Below, piece by piece: positions 17,053 through 26,177 of a stretch of DNA of 64,000 nt. The stretch comes from Roseburia hominis A2-183. Lineage in GTDB: Bacteria > Bacillota > Clostridia > Lachnospirales > Lachnospiraceae. Made by a program: the position numbers and the translations under genes. The stretch lies in contig NC_015977.1 of assembly GCF_000225345.1 (NCBI RefSeq), positions 1,781,501-1,845,500 of the forward strand, read 5' to 3'. Under the pieces are notes generated by a model. It did not search any database and was not told the origin of the DNA. It saw nothing but the letters and a program-made list of their open reading frames with translations. How positions within the stretch are numbered: position 1 is the stretch's first letter; every line of letters starts with the position of its first letter.

Positions 17053-17381
17053 TATCCCTCCCTGCCGCTCCGGTGCTCATCCAGATAACTGCGCACAAAA
17101 AACGCTCCTGTGTTCCGGTATACTTCATCCACAATCGACACCGCCACTTCCAGCGCCTCATCATAACTCCCGGCAAGTCCGGCAATCTTAAGGTCTTTCT
17201 TCGGATACCCTTTCTGCAAAAGTTCGGCAGCCGGGATAATATCCAGAAGATTTTTGTCATTCGACGCAGGCGCGATCACATAAATGCCGATCTGTCCCGC
17301 ATTGTGGTTGATTTTCCACTTCACGCGCTTTGTCTTATGTACAATACTTTCCCCTACATATAACTCGTCATACCATGTCAT
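17052..17381 (-). CDS. Conserved-looking hypothetical protein, about 109 aa
   Basis: I do not recognise a named family. The product starts MTWYDELYVGESIVHKTKRV, has no signal peptide or membrane span, and looks like a small alpha/beta cytoplasmic protein, with GIYVIAPASNDKNLLDI and KKDLKIAGLAGSYDEALE as likely conserved cores. I chose the ATG at 17381 over the longer frame at 17399 because GGAGAG lies at the right distance. It sits 24 bp after the Nudix gene and overlaps the DUF2953 start by one base, so these genes form one operon. Confidence 0.7.
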   Translation of the reverse strand: MTWYDELYVGESIVHKTKRVKWKINHNAGQIGIYVIAPASNDKNLLDIIPAAELLQKGYPKKDLKIAGLAGSYDEALEVAVSIVDEVYRNTGAFFVRSYLDEHRSGREG

Positions 17382-17405
17382 GCATGCTCTCCATATCACA
17401 CTGCT

Positions 17406-17858
17406 CTAAAAGTATTTGTGATTTCCCCACAAATTACTCTTCTTAAGCTCCAGATATTCATTGTAAGCTTTCTCCAGAATCTGTTTTTCGTTCGGAAACT
17501 TCAAGAGATGATACGCTTCGTGATACTTATAATATCCGGAATCAACAAAATATTCTTCCCGCTGCGGCTTGCTGTAATAACTGTCTGCCATCATAAGATA
17601 CCAGTGGACGTCCTTCTCCACCGTGTCCTCCGGTACCGTAAAGGAATACTGGCTCTTGCCGACATATTTGATAATTGCCGCCTTCACCCCGGTCTCCTCC
17701 AACACCTCACGCGTTGCCGTATCCGGATACTCCTCCCCGGCTTCCACCGTCCCCTTGGGCAGAACCCAGCCTTCATACTTGTTCTTATAATTCTTGTATA
17801 AAAGCAATATCTTACCACGGAATATTACCACACCGCCACAGCTTGTTGCCTCTATCAT
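17406..17858 (-). CDS. Nudix hydrolase
   Basis: Hydrolase of nucleoside-diphosphate-linked compounds, 150 residues. A complete Nudix box runs from Gly36 to Gly57: G-x5-E at 36-42, then REVLEETG at 50-57. The start is supported by GGGAGG nine bases upstream, and a -10-like TATAAT lies about 25 bp further up. The substrate cannot be predicted. The C-terminal segment with several Tyr (SYYSKPQREEYFVDSGYY) resembles small house-cleaning Nudix enzymes of Clostridia. First gene of the Nudix-hypothetical-DUF2953-ytfJ operon. Confidence 0.9.
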   Translation of the reverse strand: MIEATSCGGVVIFRGKILLLYKNYKNKYEGWVLPKGTVEAGEEYPDTATREVLEETGVKAAIIKYVGKSQYSFTVPEDTVEKDVHWYLMMADSYYSKPQREEYFVDSGYYKYHEAYHLLKFPNEKQILEKAYNEYLELKKSNLWGNHKYF

Positions 17859-17938
17859 TGCAATACCTCCCGATGTGGTCTTTTCATAATTATATCCAGT
17901 ATAATACTTTTTCAGACTTCACGCAACCTCGTATGCGC

Positions 17939-19447
17939 TTAGTTCTCCCATGTATAATACGCATCAAAGATCTGTTTTGCAATCGGGACCGCATACTCGC
18001 TTCCCACGCCGGAATTCTCCACGATCACCGCCACCGCGATGTCCGGTTCCTCCCCGTTATGCGCATATCCCACAAACCAGGAATGTGTGGCGTCCGAGCT
18101 GGATGAGAACTCCGCCGAACCCGTCTTTCCGGCTGCCTCATAGCTGTCGCTCTTTAACTTGGTCGCTGTTCCTTCCTCCACAACATAGCGCATATATTCC
18201 TGCAAAACGGACGCATCGCTCTCCGAGAGCAGTGTTTTGTACTCCGCAGGCTCATACTGCTCCACAACCTCGCCCTCCGCATCCGTGATGCGGTCAATCA
18301 CATACGGCTTCATCAGCACACCGTCGTTGGCGATCGCAGAAGCGATTAACGCCATGTGAAACGGTGTCACAAGCGTCTTACCCTGTCCGATGGACGTCTC
18401 CATCACCGCTGAATCGCTGTCTCCCGGCTCCAGCACAAAGCTGCTCTTCGACGACTCGAAATCCGTCGGAAGCGCGGTATTAAACAGCATCTGGTCACAG
18501 AGATCATCAAACTGTTCCAGATCCAGTGTGAGTCCTAAGGACGCATAGGAGGAATTACACGAATTTGCGAAGGAGGTCTTTAAATCCTCCGATCCGTGCC
18601 GCTTATTGTTATGGCAGTGGATGGTCTTTGTGCCCACGGTATACTCGCCGCTACAGTCAAAATGATAGTCCGCATAGTCCGCATTCTCATGAATGTACTC
18701 GAGCGTGGTAAAGATCTTAAACGTCGATCCCGGCGGATACAGCCCCTGGGTGGCACGGTTTAGAAGAACCGAGCTGTCACTGTCGTCCGACACAAAGGTA
18801 TCCCAGTCATCCGCGATCGTGTTCGGATCAAAATCGGGCTTTGACACCATGGCAAGGATCCTGCCTGTCTCCGGCTCCATCACAACGACCGCCCCGTCAT
18901 AGCTTCCCAGTGCATCGTACGCCTGAAGCTGCAGATCATAATTCAACGTCGTTGTGACACTGTCCCCCGGATTTTTCTCTCCCCTGATCTCACTGACCGC
19001 CTTCTCCATATACAGAATGTTGGAGCGCAGCAGATTGAAATTCGCCATCGCCTCAATGCCGGAAGTACCGTGTGTGGAATATCCGACAACATGCGCAAAG
19101 ATCCTGCCCGCCGGATACTTTCTCGTCTCATTTCCCTCTGCATCCGTAACCGTCTCCGCCAGTGTGACTCCGTCGGCGGAATAGATACTGCCGCGCACGA
19201 CGCTGCGCGTAAAGAGCTCCTGCCGTTTGTTGTACGGATTATTGATAAACTGTTCGCTCTCCACCTGCTCAAAATACACAAAATAGCCCATCAGGCACAG
19301 AAACAACCCCAGAAAAGAGTAGGTTACTACCGCAAATTCCCGGTTTTTTGTATTCTTTTTTTTCTTTCCGTTTTTATGAAAAAGTTTCCACATCTTCGTC
19401 AAATCCTGTTTTTCTTCGTCTTGGCGGTGCTGCATTTTTTCTTTCAT
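17939..19447 (-). CDS. Penicillin-binding protein, class B transpeptidase (PBP2/FtsI-like)
   Basis: Peptidoglycan transpeptidase with a cytoplasmic head, one membrane span (VVTYSFLGLFLCLMGYFVYF), a dimerisation domain and a C-terminal penicillin-binding domain. All three active-site motifs are present: STFK (SxxK), SCN (SxN) and KTGS. At about 502 residues it is short for FtsI and resembles the PbpA partners of RodA-type flippase/polymerases. I chose 19447, behind GAGGGGG; this overlaps ftsW by 74 bp. An alternative ATG at 19393 (MWKLF) would reduce the overlap to 20 bp. It should act with the SEDS protein encoded just upstream. Confidence 0.9.
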   Translation of the reverse strand: MKEKMQHRQDEEKQDLTKMWKLFHKNGKKKKNTKNREFAVVTYSFLGLFLCLMGYFVYFEQVESEQFINNPYNKRQELFTRSVVRGSIYSADGVTLAETVTDAEGNETRKYPAGRIFAHVVGYSTHGTSGIEAMANFNLLRSNILYMEKAVSEIRGEKNPGDSVTTTLNYDLQLQAYDALGSYDGAVVVMEPETGRILAMVSKPDFDPNTIADDWDTFVSDDSDSSVLLNRATQGLYPPGSTFKIFTTLEYIHENADYADYHFDCSGEYTVGTKTIHCHNNKRHGSEDLKTSFANSCNSSYASLGLTLDLEQFDDLCDQMLFNTALPTDFESSKSSFVLEPGDSDSAVMETSIGQGKTLVTPFHMALIASAIANDGVLMKPYVIDRITDAEGEVVEQYEPAEYKTLLSESDASVLQEYMRYVVEEGTATKLKSDSYEAAGKTGSAEFSSSSDATHSWFVGYAHNGEEPDIAVAVIVENSGVGSEYAVPIAKQIFDAYYTWEN

Positions 19448-20759
19448 TTGCTGCCCCCTCATCCTGCCGTCTGATGTATAAGCCCTGCACAACGGCAAAC
19501 ATGATCATCGTTGAAAATAGCGAGCTTCCTCCGTAGCTGACAAGCGGAAGCGTGACTCCTGTCGACGGAATAAATTTTGTGACTCCCCCGACGGTGAGGA
19601 ACACCTGAAATCCGTATACGGTTCCCAGTCCCAGCGCAATCAGCTTGTAAAACTGCTCCTTCATCTGCATCGCCACGTTAAAAAACATCAAAAAGCAGCT
19701 GATGCACACCATCAAAAGACAGATTGCAAAAATGCCGCCCATCTCCTCCGCAATGGCGGAAAAGATAAAGTCCTGCTCGACCACCGGAATCTTTTCCGGC
19801 ATCCCCTGGTATAGTCCCATTCCAAACCAGCCGCCGGTACCGATGGCGAACAGGGACTGGCAGATCTGGTAGCCCTCATTCTCAATTCTTGAGAGCGGAT
19901 CCTGCCATGCCAGGACACGCACGCGCACGTGGGAAAACAGCTGATATGCCACCACCGCGGCAATACATCCGGTCAGAAGTCCTCCCGCAAAATAGAACAG
20001 CTTTCTGGTCGCCACATAGAGCATCACCAGGTAGGTCACAAAGAAGATCAGTGCTCCTCCCAGATCTCTCGATAACACCAGAATCAGGACATGCACCGCT
20101 GCCAGCACCGTCGCGATGCACACGTGCTTCAAATCCGTATTCTCGTAAAGCATACATGCCACAAAAAATACAAATATGATCTTGACAAATTCACTCGGCT
20201 GAACCGATATTCCGGCAAGCGAGATTGATATTTTCGCACCGCTGCTCGTGATTCCGAACGCCAGAACCGCCAGAAGACCGATGATCCCGGCAGCTGCGTA
20301 AAGCCACGGCATTTTCCGCAAAAAGCGCACTTTCTGAATCAGCACCGGTATAATGAGCGAACACACCATCGCCCCCACCGCAATGGCAAACTGCCGGATC
20401 GCCTTGTCAAAGGAAAGCCTTGTAATCATAATAAACCCGATCATTAACAGCATGCACATATTGTTGATCAAAAGCCCGGAAGCCCTTCCGTACACCAGGC
20501 GGTAACTGGAAATTGTGACGGCAATAAACGCCGCCTGCACCACATAGAACAAAATCATGCGGATATCGTCCGTCACCGCGTAGATTGCCAGAAACGCATC
20601 CAGATGAATGAGATACATCAGGCACATCTGACGCTTAAATATCTTCGCCCTTTTCTCCGGGGTAAGCTTCCCGCGGAATGAGGAAAAACACTCGTACGTA
20701 TAGAACGCGAACAAAAGTGTCATGAGATATTTTGATAATTCTACAATCAAATCTGTCAT
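19374..20759 (-). CDS. SEDS glycosyltransferase (FtsW/RodA/SpoVE family)
   Basis: Polytopic peptidoglycan polymerase, 461 residues with about ten hydrophobic segments. The conserved C-terminal SEDS blocks are visible: QPSEFVKI, QDFIFSAIAEEMG and VGGVTKFIPSTGVTLPLVSYGGSS (shown in pieces by family knowledge). The first roughly 110 residues form additional hydrophobic segments. Paired and overlapping with the class B PBP downstream, as SEDS-bPBP couples often are. Whether it serves elongation, division or sporulation cannot be decided from sequence. Confidence 0.9.
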   Translation of the reverse strand: MTDLIVELSKYLMTLLFAFYTYECFSSFRGKLTPEKRAKIFKRQMCLMYLIHLDAFLAIYAVTDDIRMILFYVVQAAFIAVTISSYRLVYGRASGLLINNMCMLLMIGFIMITRLSFDKAIRQFAIAVGAMVCSLIIPVLIQKVRFLRKMPWLYAAAGIIGLLAVLAFGITSSGAKISISLAGISVQPSEFVKIIFVFFVACMLYENTDLKHVCIATVLAAVHVLILVLSRDLGGALIFFVTYLVMLYVATRKLFYFAGGLLTGCIAAVVAYQLFSHVRVRVLAWQDPLSRIENEGYQICQSLFAIGTGGWFGMGLYQGMPEKIPVVEQDFIFSAIAEEMGGIFAICLLMVCISCFLMFFNVAMQMKEQFYKLIALGLGTVYGFQVFLTVGGVTKFIPSTGVTLPLVSYGGSSLFSTMIMFAVVQGLYIRRQDEGAANERKNAAPPRRRKTGFDEDVETFS

Positions 20760-20762
20760 TGG

Positions 20763-23063
20763 TTATTCGACCCCTCGTTTATAATGTCCCCTCGTGTAGC
20801 CGTCGGGAAACAGTTCCTTTACGCTGTGTTTTCCGGAAAGGAACGTCCGCTCAAAAAGATCCAGTATGAAAGCTGCCTGCTCTTCCTCCTCAATCGTAAA
20901 CGATATCCGGTATGCGGCAATTCCCATGCGTAAAAAATCCGCGCGTTCGTCAAAAAGCATGAGCGGCGTGGTATTATAGATCGTATTATAACACTCCGTG
21001 CAGTTATTTTTGACCGGGAAATATTTTCCATACCGATCCTTCAGATATAAGATTCCGCGCTTCCTATCACACTTCTCCGTGTTCGCATGCACGCACTGCG
21101 CGGATGTCATCAGTGGAAGATAACCGTACACCATCGCCTCGCTGTGATGATTGTCTCTCGCAAACAGTTCGCTCCGGTTGAGTTCAAGCGGTACGGTATC
21201 GCGCTCTGGTGCAAGCTGCAAAAACACATCCCGCGCTGCACTGTTCCAGCTATAGAGACTGTGATCTAAAATTAACGGCGTCTCCGCACCCAGCTCCTGC
21301 CGCACAAATGCGGCGGCATCGTAACTTTTTGCCACAAATCCGTCCAGCGGCAATGCCTTTAAGTGCTCTATATTCTCCCTGTAAAATGCTGCCGTTCTGC
21401 TGCGAAATACCGCCGGCAGAATATAATAGAATTTCTTTCCCGCCAGGTGTGCCTCTCCTGCATCTTTTAAAAGTGCCGTCCATAATTCATCCCTGGTATA
21501 GCAGCTGCTGTCCACATAAATCCCATGTACAAAGGAAGAACGAAGCACCACCGGCAGCAGACACCGGTTCTCCAACGAAACGATGACCGTTTTACCGGCA
21601 TCCTCTGCTTCTCTTCGCTCCTCCTGCCGCGTCCTTTTGTCCGCGCCACAGCCTAACTTCTCCGCCTCCGGGGACGCTGCTCCATCCCTGCGGTATCCCT
21701 GCAGAAGCTTCTCCTCCAGTGCAAGAAGTGCCTCCCTACGCAGCGCGTTTAGTGCCTGCACCGGCAGAAAAACATCCTCGTCCATCTCAATGGCCAGCTG
21801 TTCAAATGCAAACGGTGTATTTCCTGTTTTTCTCATACAGACGTCCACCCTGTCACGCGAGAGCGGCTGTTTCTGCGCCTGCAATACCTGCTCCCCCTCA
21901 CACGTAATCTCACATTCTTCACATTGCAGTTTCAGTGTAGCAGATAAATCTTTTTTTAATCTTAAGAATCCATTGATTTTTTCTTTGATTTCCTGCTCCG
22001 GCCGCACTTTGATATAGTGTTCCCGCACCGTCTTCTGCAGTGCCTCGTCTGTCTTCGCATGTCCCGGGGAATCAAAGGTAATCATCTCCCTGCCATTTCT
22101 GCGGAAATAGTACCCGTCGGTAAAACCGCTGCGGTTGCCGAGCGCCAGCAGCTTTCTGTGATCCTCCTCCGTTACCGCGTAAGCCTTCTTCGCCCGCCGG
22201 CGTGCCTCATCCTCGCTGCAGCCGCCCGCTCTCTCCTCATTCAGCCGGTCCAGATAACGGTCCATATACTGCCGGTAAACGGATACAACGCCTGCCGCAT
22301 ACTCCGCCTGCTTCATCCGTCCCTCAATCTTAAAGGAGAATATGCCGCTCTCTGCAAGTGCGGGAATGGCATCAATCGTACACAGATCCTTCGGGCTTAA
22401 CACGTAATTGCCGCACGCGATACGGGATTTCTGATCCTTTTTGTAGACCTCATAGGGAAGCCGGCACGGCTGTGCACAGCGCCCACGGTTGCCGCTTCTG
22501 CCGCCCAGCATACTGCTGAGCAGACATTGCCCGGAATAACAGTAACACAGTGCACCGTGCACAAAACTCTCGATCTCGATTCCCACCTTGTCATGGATTT
22601 CTCTTATCTCGGCAAACGACATCTCCCGCGCCATGACCACCCGGCTCGCACCGAGCTGCTTCATGTACGCCGCACCCGCCGCGCCGGTCACAGTCATCTG
22701 CGTGCTGGTGTGAATATCCATCCCGGGGAACATGCTTCGTATCCTTGCAAACGCCCCCATATCCTGCACGATCACCGCATCGAGCCCCTGCTCGTAATAC
22801 GGCAGCAGATACTCATAGAGTCCCTGTTCCAGTTCCTCCTCCTTGAACAGGGTGTTCACCGTCAGATACACCTGTCTGCCATGGATATGTGCATAGTCGA
22901 TGGCACGCAGCAATTCTTCCTCATTAAAATTATTCGCATATGCGCGGGCTCCAAAATGGCTGCCGCCCAGATATACCGCGTCCGCCCCCGCCCGTATGAC
23001 CGCCTCAAACGTCTCGTATGATCCCGCCGGAGCCAGCAGCTCCAATTCTCTTTTCTGCATCAT
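20763..23063 (-). CDS. Peptidase U32 family protein (RlhA/YdcP-like)
   Basis: A 766-residue protein with the U32 TIM-barrel N-terminus (ELLAPAGSYETFEAVIRAGADAVYLGG in pieces) and the signature region ESFVHGALCYCYSGQC followed by RGRCAQPCR, whose four Cys can hold an iron-sulfur cluster. The C-terminal half is the DUF3656-type extension. Family members once called collagenases include E. coli RlhA (23S rRNA C2501 hydroxylation) and tRNA hydroxylases, so RNA modification is more likely than proteolysis. It lies 3 bp before ftsW, downstream of zapA. Confidence 0.87.
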   Translation of the reverse strand: MMQKRELELLAPAGSYETFEAVIRAGADAVYLGGSHFGARAYANNFNEEELLRAIDYAHIHGRQVYLTVNTLFKEEELEQGLYEYLLPYYEQGLDAVIVQDMGAFARIRSMFPGMDIHTSTQMTVTGAAGAAYMKQLGASRVVMAREMSFAEIREIHDKVGIEIESFVHGALCYCYSGQCLLSSMLGGRSGNRGRCAQPCRLPYEVYKKDQKSRIACGNYVLSPKDLCTIDAIPALAESGIFSFKIEGRMKQAEYAAGVVSVYRQYMDRYLDRLNEERAGGCSEDEARRRAKKAYAVTEEDHRKLLALGNRSGFTDGYYFRRNGREMITFDSPGHAKTDEALQKTVREHYIKVRPEQEIKEKINGFLRLKKDLSATLKLQCEECEITCEGEQVLQAQKQPLSRDRVDVCMRKTGNTPFAFEQLAIEMDEDVFLPVQALNALRREALLALEEKLLQGYRRDGAASPEAEKLGCGADKRTRQEERREAEDAGKTVIVSLENRCLLPVVLRSSFVHGIYVDSSCYTRDELWTALLKDAGEAHLAGKKFYYILPAVFRSRTAAFYRENIEHLKALPLDGFVAKSYDAAAFVRQELGAETPLILDHSLYSWNSAARDVFLQLAPERDTVPLELNRSELFARDNHHSEAMVYGYLPLMTSAQCVHANTEKCDRKRGILYLKDRYGKYFPVKNNCTECYNTIYNTTPLMLFDERADFLRMGIAAYRISFTIEEEEQAAFILDLFERTFLSGKHSVKELFPDGYTRGHYKRGVE

Positions 23064-23124
23064 TTTTCTTACCTGTTATATGAAAATAAGGGACGAAAGC
23101 AAATCTCTTACGTCCCCGTATTGT

Positions 23125-23565
23125 CTATTCTTCTGTTTTATCTTTTTCCGGTACTTTGCCGAGCAGCGCATCCTCGAGACTCGCCTCCAGCTTAGCCTTG
23201 TTGATTAAAAGCTCCTTGTTCTGCTCCTCGAGCTCTTTTCTGGCTTTCTCGTCGCTCTCTGCCTTGATCTGATTGGAAATAAGATCATGTTTGAGATCGT
23301 AGATTTCCTTTTCCTTCTGCTCGATCTCACGCTCAAGCTTCTCCACCTGTGTCTTCGCCTTAAAGTAATCATCCGCGATATTTAACTGCAACAGCGTCGC
23401 CTTCATGTCGCCGGATAGATGTCTTAACTCTTCCATGCCCTGAAACTCGCCCAGCTTATTGTTGATATAGGTGGCAACCTTCTGTAGGTACTCCTCGCCC
23501 TCATAACCGCTCAGTGTGTATACCTTTCCACCGATGATCACTTCGGCGCTTGTCTTCTCTGCCAT
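23125..23565 (-). CDS. zapA: Cell division protein ZapA
   Basis: A 146-residue FtsZ-associated protein. The N-terminal ZapA domain shows VIIGGKVYTLSGYEGEEYLQ and then VATYINNKLGEF. The second half (about 65-140) is an uninterrupted heptad-rich, Glu/Lys-rich coiled coil, longer than in typical 85-100-residue ZapA proteins, as is common in Clostridia. It should bundle FtsZ filaments at midcell. Placed between ruvB and the U32 gene in the same direction. Confidence 0.88.
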   Translation of the reverse strand: MAEKTSAEVIIGGKVYTLSGYEGEEYLQKVATYINNKLGEFQGMEELRHLSGDMKATLLQLNIADDYFKAKTQVEKLEREIEQKEKEIYDLKHDLISNQIKAESDEKARKELEEQNKELLINKAKLEASLEDALLGKVPEKDKTEE

Positions 23566-23643
23566 ACCATTTCCTCCAAACTCGGGTATCCGCTACAATA
23601 TATAGTATATTATACTGACATATTTAAGGAAAAGCAACTATTT

Positions 23644-24642
23644 CTATACGGAATGTTCGATTCCCAGATGCTGGTATGCCAGCTCTGTCACCACCCGTCC
23701 CTTCGGCGTGCGGTTGATCAGCCCGTTCTTTACCAGATACGGTTCATATACGTCCTCGATGGTTCCGGCATCCTCACCGATTGCTGCCGCCAGCGTGTCC
23801 AGCCCGACCGGTCCGCCCGCAAATTTTCCGATCATCGTCATCAAAATGTTCCTGTCATTCTGATCGAGCCCCATCTTGTCAACCTCCAGCAGATCCAGTG
23901 CAAAGGACGCTACCTCCTTTGAAATCCGGCCGTCGTATTTTACCTGCGCGAAATCGCGCACGCGCTTTAACAGCCGGTTCGCCAGACGCGGGGTTCCGCG
24001 CGAGCGTCTCGCCATCTCGTAAGCACCCTCCTCATCGATCTCCACCCCAAGTGTCAATGCCGAATGCAGGATGATCGTTTTTAACTCCTCCACCGTGTAG
24101 AACTCCAGATGATGCACCACGCCAAAACGGTCTCTTAACGGTGCCGACAAAAGTCCCGCGCGCGTGGTCGCTCCCACCAGGGTAAACTTCGGCAGATCCA
24201 GACGGATGGAGCGCGCTGTGGCTCCCTTGCCAAGCATGATATCAATGGCATAATCCTCCATTGCCGGGTACAGCACCTCCTCCACCTGGCGGTTCAGCCG
24301 GTGGATCTCGTCGACAAAGAGGACATCTCCCTCCTGCAGATTGCTTAGGATCGCTGCCATTTCCCCCGGTTTTCCGATGGCAGGTCCCGAAGTGACCTTC
24401 ATATGTGTTCCCATCTCATTGGCAATGATTCCGGCGAGCGTGGTCTTTCCAAGTCCGGGCGGTCCGTAGAACAGCACATGGTCGAGAGATTCCCCCCTCG
24501 CCTTTGCCGCCTCGATATATATTTTTAAATTTTCCTTTGCCTTCTGCTGTCCGATATAATCGTCCAGCGTCTGCGGCCGGAGACTTTTCTCGATCTTAAG
24601 ATCTTCCTCCTGCACCTGCGTGGATATGACCCGCTTCTCCAT
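23644..24642 (-). CDS. ruvB: Holliday junction branch migration DNA helicase RuvB
   Basis: AAA+ motor of the RuvAB complex, 332 residues. The opening [18 protein letters not shown], Walker [10 protein letters not shown], Walker B DEIHRLN, sensor 1 GATTRAG and the C-terminal winged helix ([18 protein letters not shown]) are all present. Full length for the family. It follows ruvA by 39 bp, the usual ruvA-ruvB order. Confidence 0.98.
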   Translation of the reverse strand: MEKRVISTQVQEEDLKIEKSLRPQTLDDYIGQQKAKENLKIYIEAAKARGESLDHVLFYGPPGLGKTTLAGIIANEMGTHMKVTSGPAIGKPGEMAAILSNLQEGDVLFVDEIHRLNRQVEEVLYPAMEDYAIDIMLGKGATARSIRLDLPKFTLVGATTRAGLLSAPLRDRFGVVHHLEFYTVEELKTIILHSALTLGVEIDEEGAYEMARRSRGTPRLANRLLKRVRDFAQVKYDGRISKEVASFALDLLEVDKMGLDQNDRNILMTMIGKFAGGPVGLDTLAAAIGEDAGTIEDVYEPYLVKNGLINRTPKGRVVTELAYQHLGIEHSV

Positions 24643-24681
24643 GTCCCAGCTTTCCTTTCTTCCGCCTTGCCGCTTCCCTTA

Positions 24682-25293
24682 CTACAGGAATGCCATATTC
24701 TTAAGCGCGGCTTTTAACAGTGTTTCCACATCCATATCATCCGTGATCTCAATGCCGTTTAACGCCTTTAACGCTTCCGAAGAGGCATAGCCGAGCGCCA
24801 CAAGCGCCTGCACCGCCTCATTCTTCACACCGCTGCTTCCGTTCTCGTTCTGTCTGCTCACATGCTCGGATTTGAGTTCAAACGCCTCCTCAAGCGACAG
24901 CTTGTCCTTCAGTTCTAAAATCACACGCTGTGCCGTCTTTGCACCGATTCCGGGCGCTTTGGCGATCGCCTTCGCGTCATCGCCAAGCACCGCAAATCGC
25001 AGATCATCGGTTGTCATCACAGACAGCACCGCCAGCGCCCCCTTCGGGCCGATACCGTTGACGCCGATTAACAGCTTGAAGACACGCAGGTCATCCTTCG
25101 TCAGGAACCCGTACAGAATCATCGCATCTTCGCGCACATTCAGATACGTATAGAGCTTGACTTCCTCTCCCACAGCCGGAAGATAGTCAAACGTCTGCCC
25201 GGTCGTATAGATCCGGTATCCGATTCCGCCTGCCTCCACAACCACGCTCTCTTCTTCCACATCCGCAAGGACGCCTTTTATATATGCGTACAC
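24682..25293 (-). CDS. ruvA: Holliday junction DNA-binding protein RuvA
   Basis: Tetrameric junction-binding partner of RuvB, 203 residues. The OB-fold start MYAYIKGVLADVEEESVVVE, the helix-hairpin-helix motifs (GVNGIGPKGALAVLS and PGIGAKTAQRVILELKDKL) and the C-terminal RuvB-binding domain (ALVALGYASSEALKAL) are complete. Lies 13 bp downstream of the Gx transporter gene. Confidence 0.98.
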   Translation of the reverse strand: MYAYIKGVLADVEEESVVVEAGGIGYRIYTTGQTFDYLPAVGEEVKLYTYLNVREDAMILYGFLTKDDLRVFKLLIGVNGIGPKGALAVLSVMTTDDLRFAVLGDDAKAIAKAPGIGAKTAQRVILELKDKLSLEEAFELKSEHVSRQNENGSSGVKNEAVQALVALGYASSEALKALNGIEITDDMDVETLLKAALKNMAFL

Positions 25294-25306
25294 ACGTATT
25301 TCCTCC

Positions 25307-25825
25307 TTATCGTTTCAGCCGTCCGCCAATCCTTAGTATGATCTCCTGGGCTGCCACACCGATCAGCAGTCCCGTAACGATGCCTGCCACGAAAAGCACC
25401 GGCAGATAGTAAAAAATGTTGATATTCTCCACCACAAACGCCGCCACGGCAATCTGACCGATGTTGTGTGACATTCCGCCCGCGACGCTGACCGGCAGCA
25501 CACCGAGCTTTCCGGTCCGTTTCAAAAGATACATTACCAGAAAGCTGAACATTCCGCCGGCAAGGCTGTATAAGATACTGAACAGATTGCCAAACAGAAA
25601 ACCCGCCAGTACAATCCGGAGCATCGAGATGGCAAACGCCTCCTTAGTGCCGACACAGTACAGCATCAGTACCACCACAATATTGGTGAGCCCCAGCTTT
25701 ACCCCCGGTATTCCGAAATAAAACGGGATCAGGGATTCCACATAGCTGCAGATTAAGGCAAGCGCAAGAAAAACCCCGAGATACGCCACCTTATCTCGCA
25801 ATGGAGTCGAATCCGTTTTCTTCAC
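25307..25825 (-). CDS. Gx transporter / heptaprenyl diphosphate synthase component I family protein
   Basis: A 172-residue membrane protein with five or six hydrophobic segments. The family motifs ESLIPFYFGIPGVKLGLTNI and GGMSHNIGQIAVA are visible. Pfam names it after heptaprenyl diphosphate synthase component I, but members are S-component-like membrane proteins of unknown substrate. The start is GTG at 25825, behind GGAGG, and overlaps the end of the NusG-II gene by 35 bp. The NusG-II/Gx pair is a recurring unit in Clostridia, often near Rnf or ApbE genes. Confidence 0.85.
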   Translation of the reverse strand: MKKTDSTPLRDKVAYLGVFLALALICSYVESLIPFYFGIPGVKLGLTNIVVVLMLYCVGTKEAFAISMLRIVLAGFLFGNLFSILYSLAGGMFSFLVMYLLKRTGKLGVLPVSVAGGMSHNIGQIAVAAFVVENINIFYYLPVLFVAGIVTGLLIGVAAQEIILRIGGRLKR

Positions 25826-26177
25826 TTCCCGTCACCTCCACAACCACTTTGTTCGGCAGACAGACAATCATCTCATGATTCTTAGAGATTGCCTTCTGAT
25901 GGACACACAGCTTGTCCGGGCAGTCCGCCTCCGTCATGTCCGCCCTGCCATCGCGGATTGTCAGGACATTCGTTGTCACGCCGTCCTGCACAATCGGTAT
26001 CTCCTGCTCCTCCCCGAGCGCATAGGTCCCGTACACGCTGCCGTCCACGGTGACGCGCACACAGGCACCCGCATCCGCGCGCATTCCCGTCCGCTCATAG
26101 ATCACAAGAAATACCGTAACCACGGCAAGCAGTATTGCAAGAAAAATCACATCGTTTCTGCTGATTCGCTTTTTCAT
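25791..26177 (-). CDS. NusG domain II-containing small membrane-anchored protein
   Basis: About 128 residues: a short cytoplasmic head, one membrane span (VIFLAILLAVVTVFLVIY) and an extracytoplasmic beta-rich NusG-II domain ending in CLPNKVVVEV. Two Cys (CPDKLC) lie in the middle. The start ATG at 26177 overlaps the miaB stop as ATGA; the longer frame to 26231 lies wholly in miaB and lacks a better ribosome site. Function unknown; pairing with the Gx transporter is conserved. Confidence 0.85.
   Translation of the reverse strand: MKKRISRNDVIFLAILLAVVTVFLVIYERTGMRADAGACVRVTVDGSVYGTYALGEEQEIPIVQDGVTTNVLTIRDGRADMTEADCPDKLCVHQKAISKNHEMIVCLPNKVVVEVTGSEENGFDSIAR

Noticed and set aside
20763..23063. 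Annotation of the U32 protein as a secreted collagenase
   Set aside because: No signal peptide; the Cys-rich signature fits the RNA-hydroxylation branch better.
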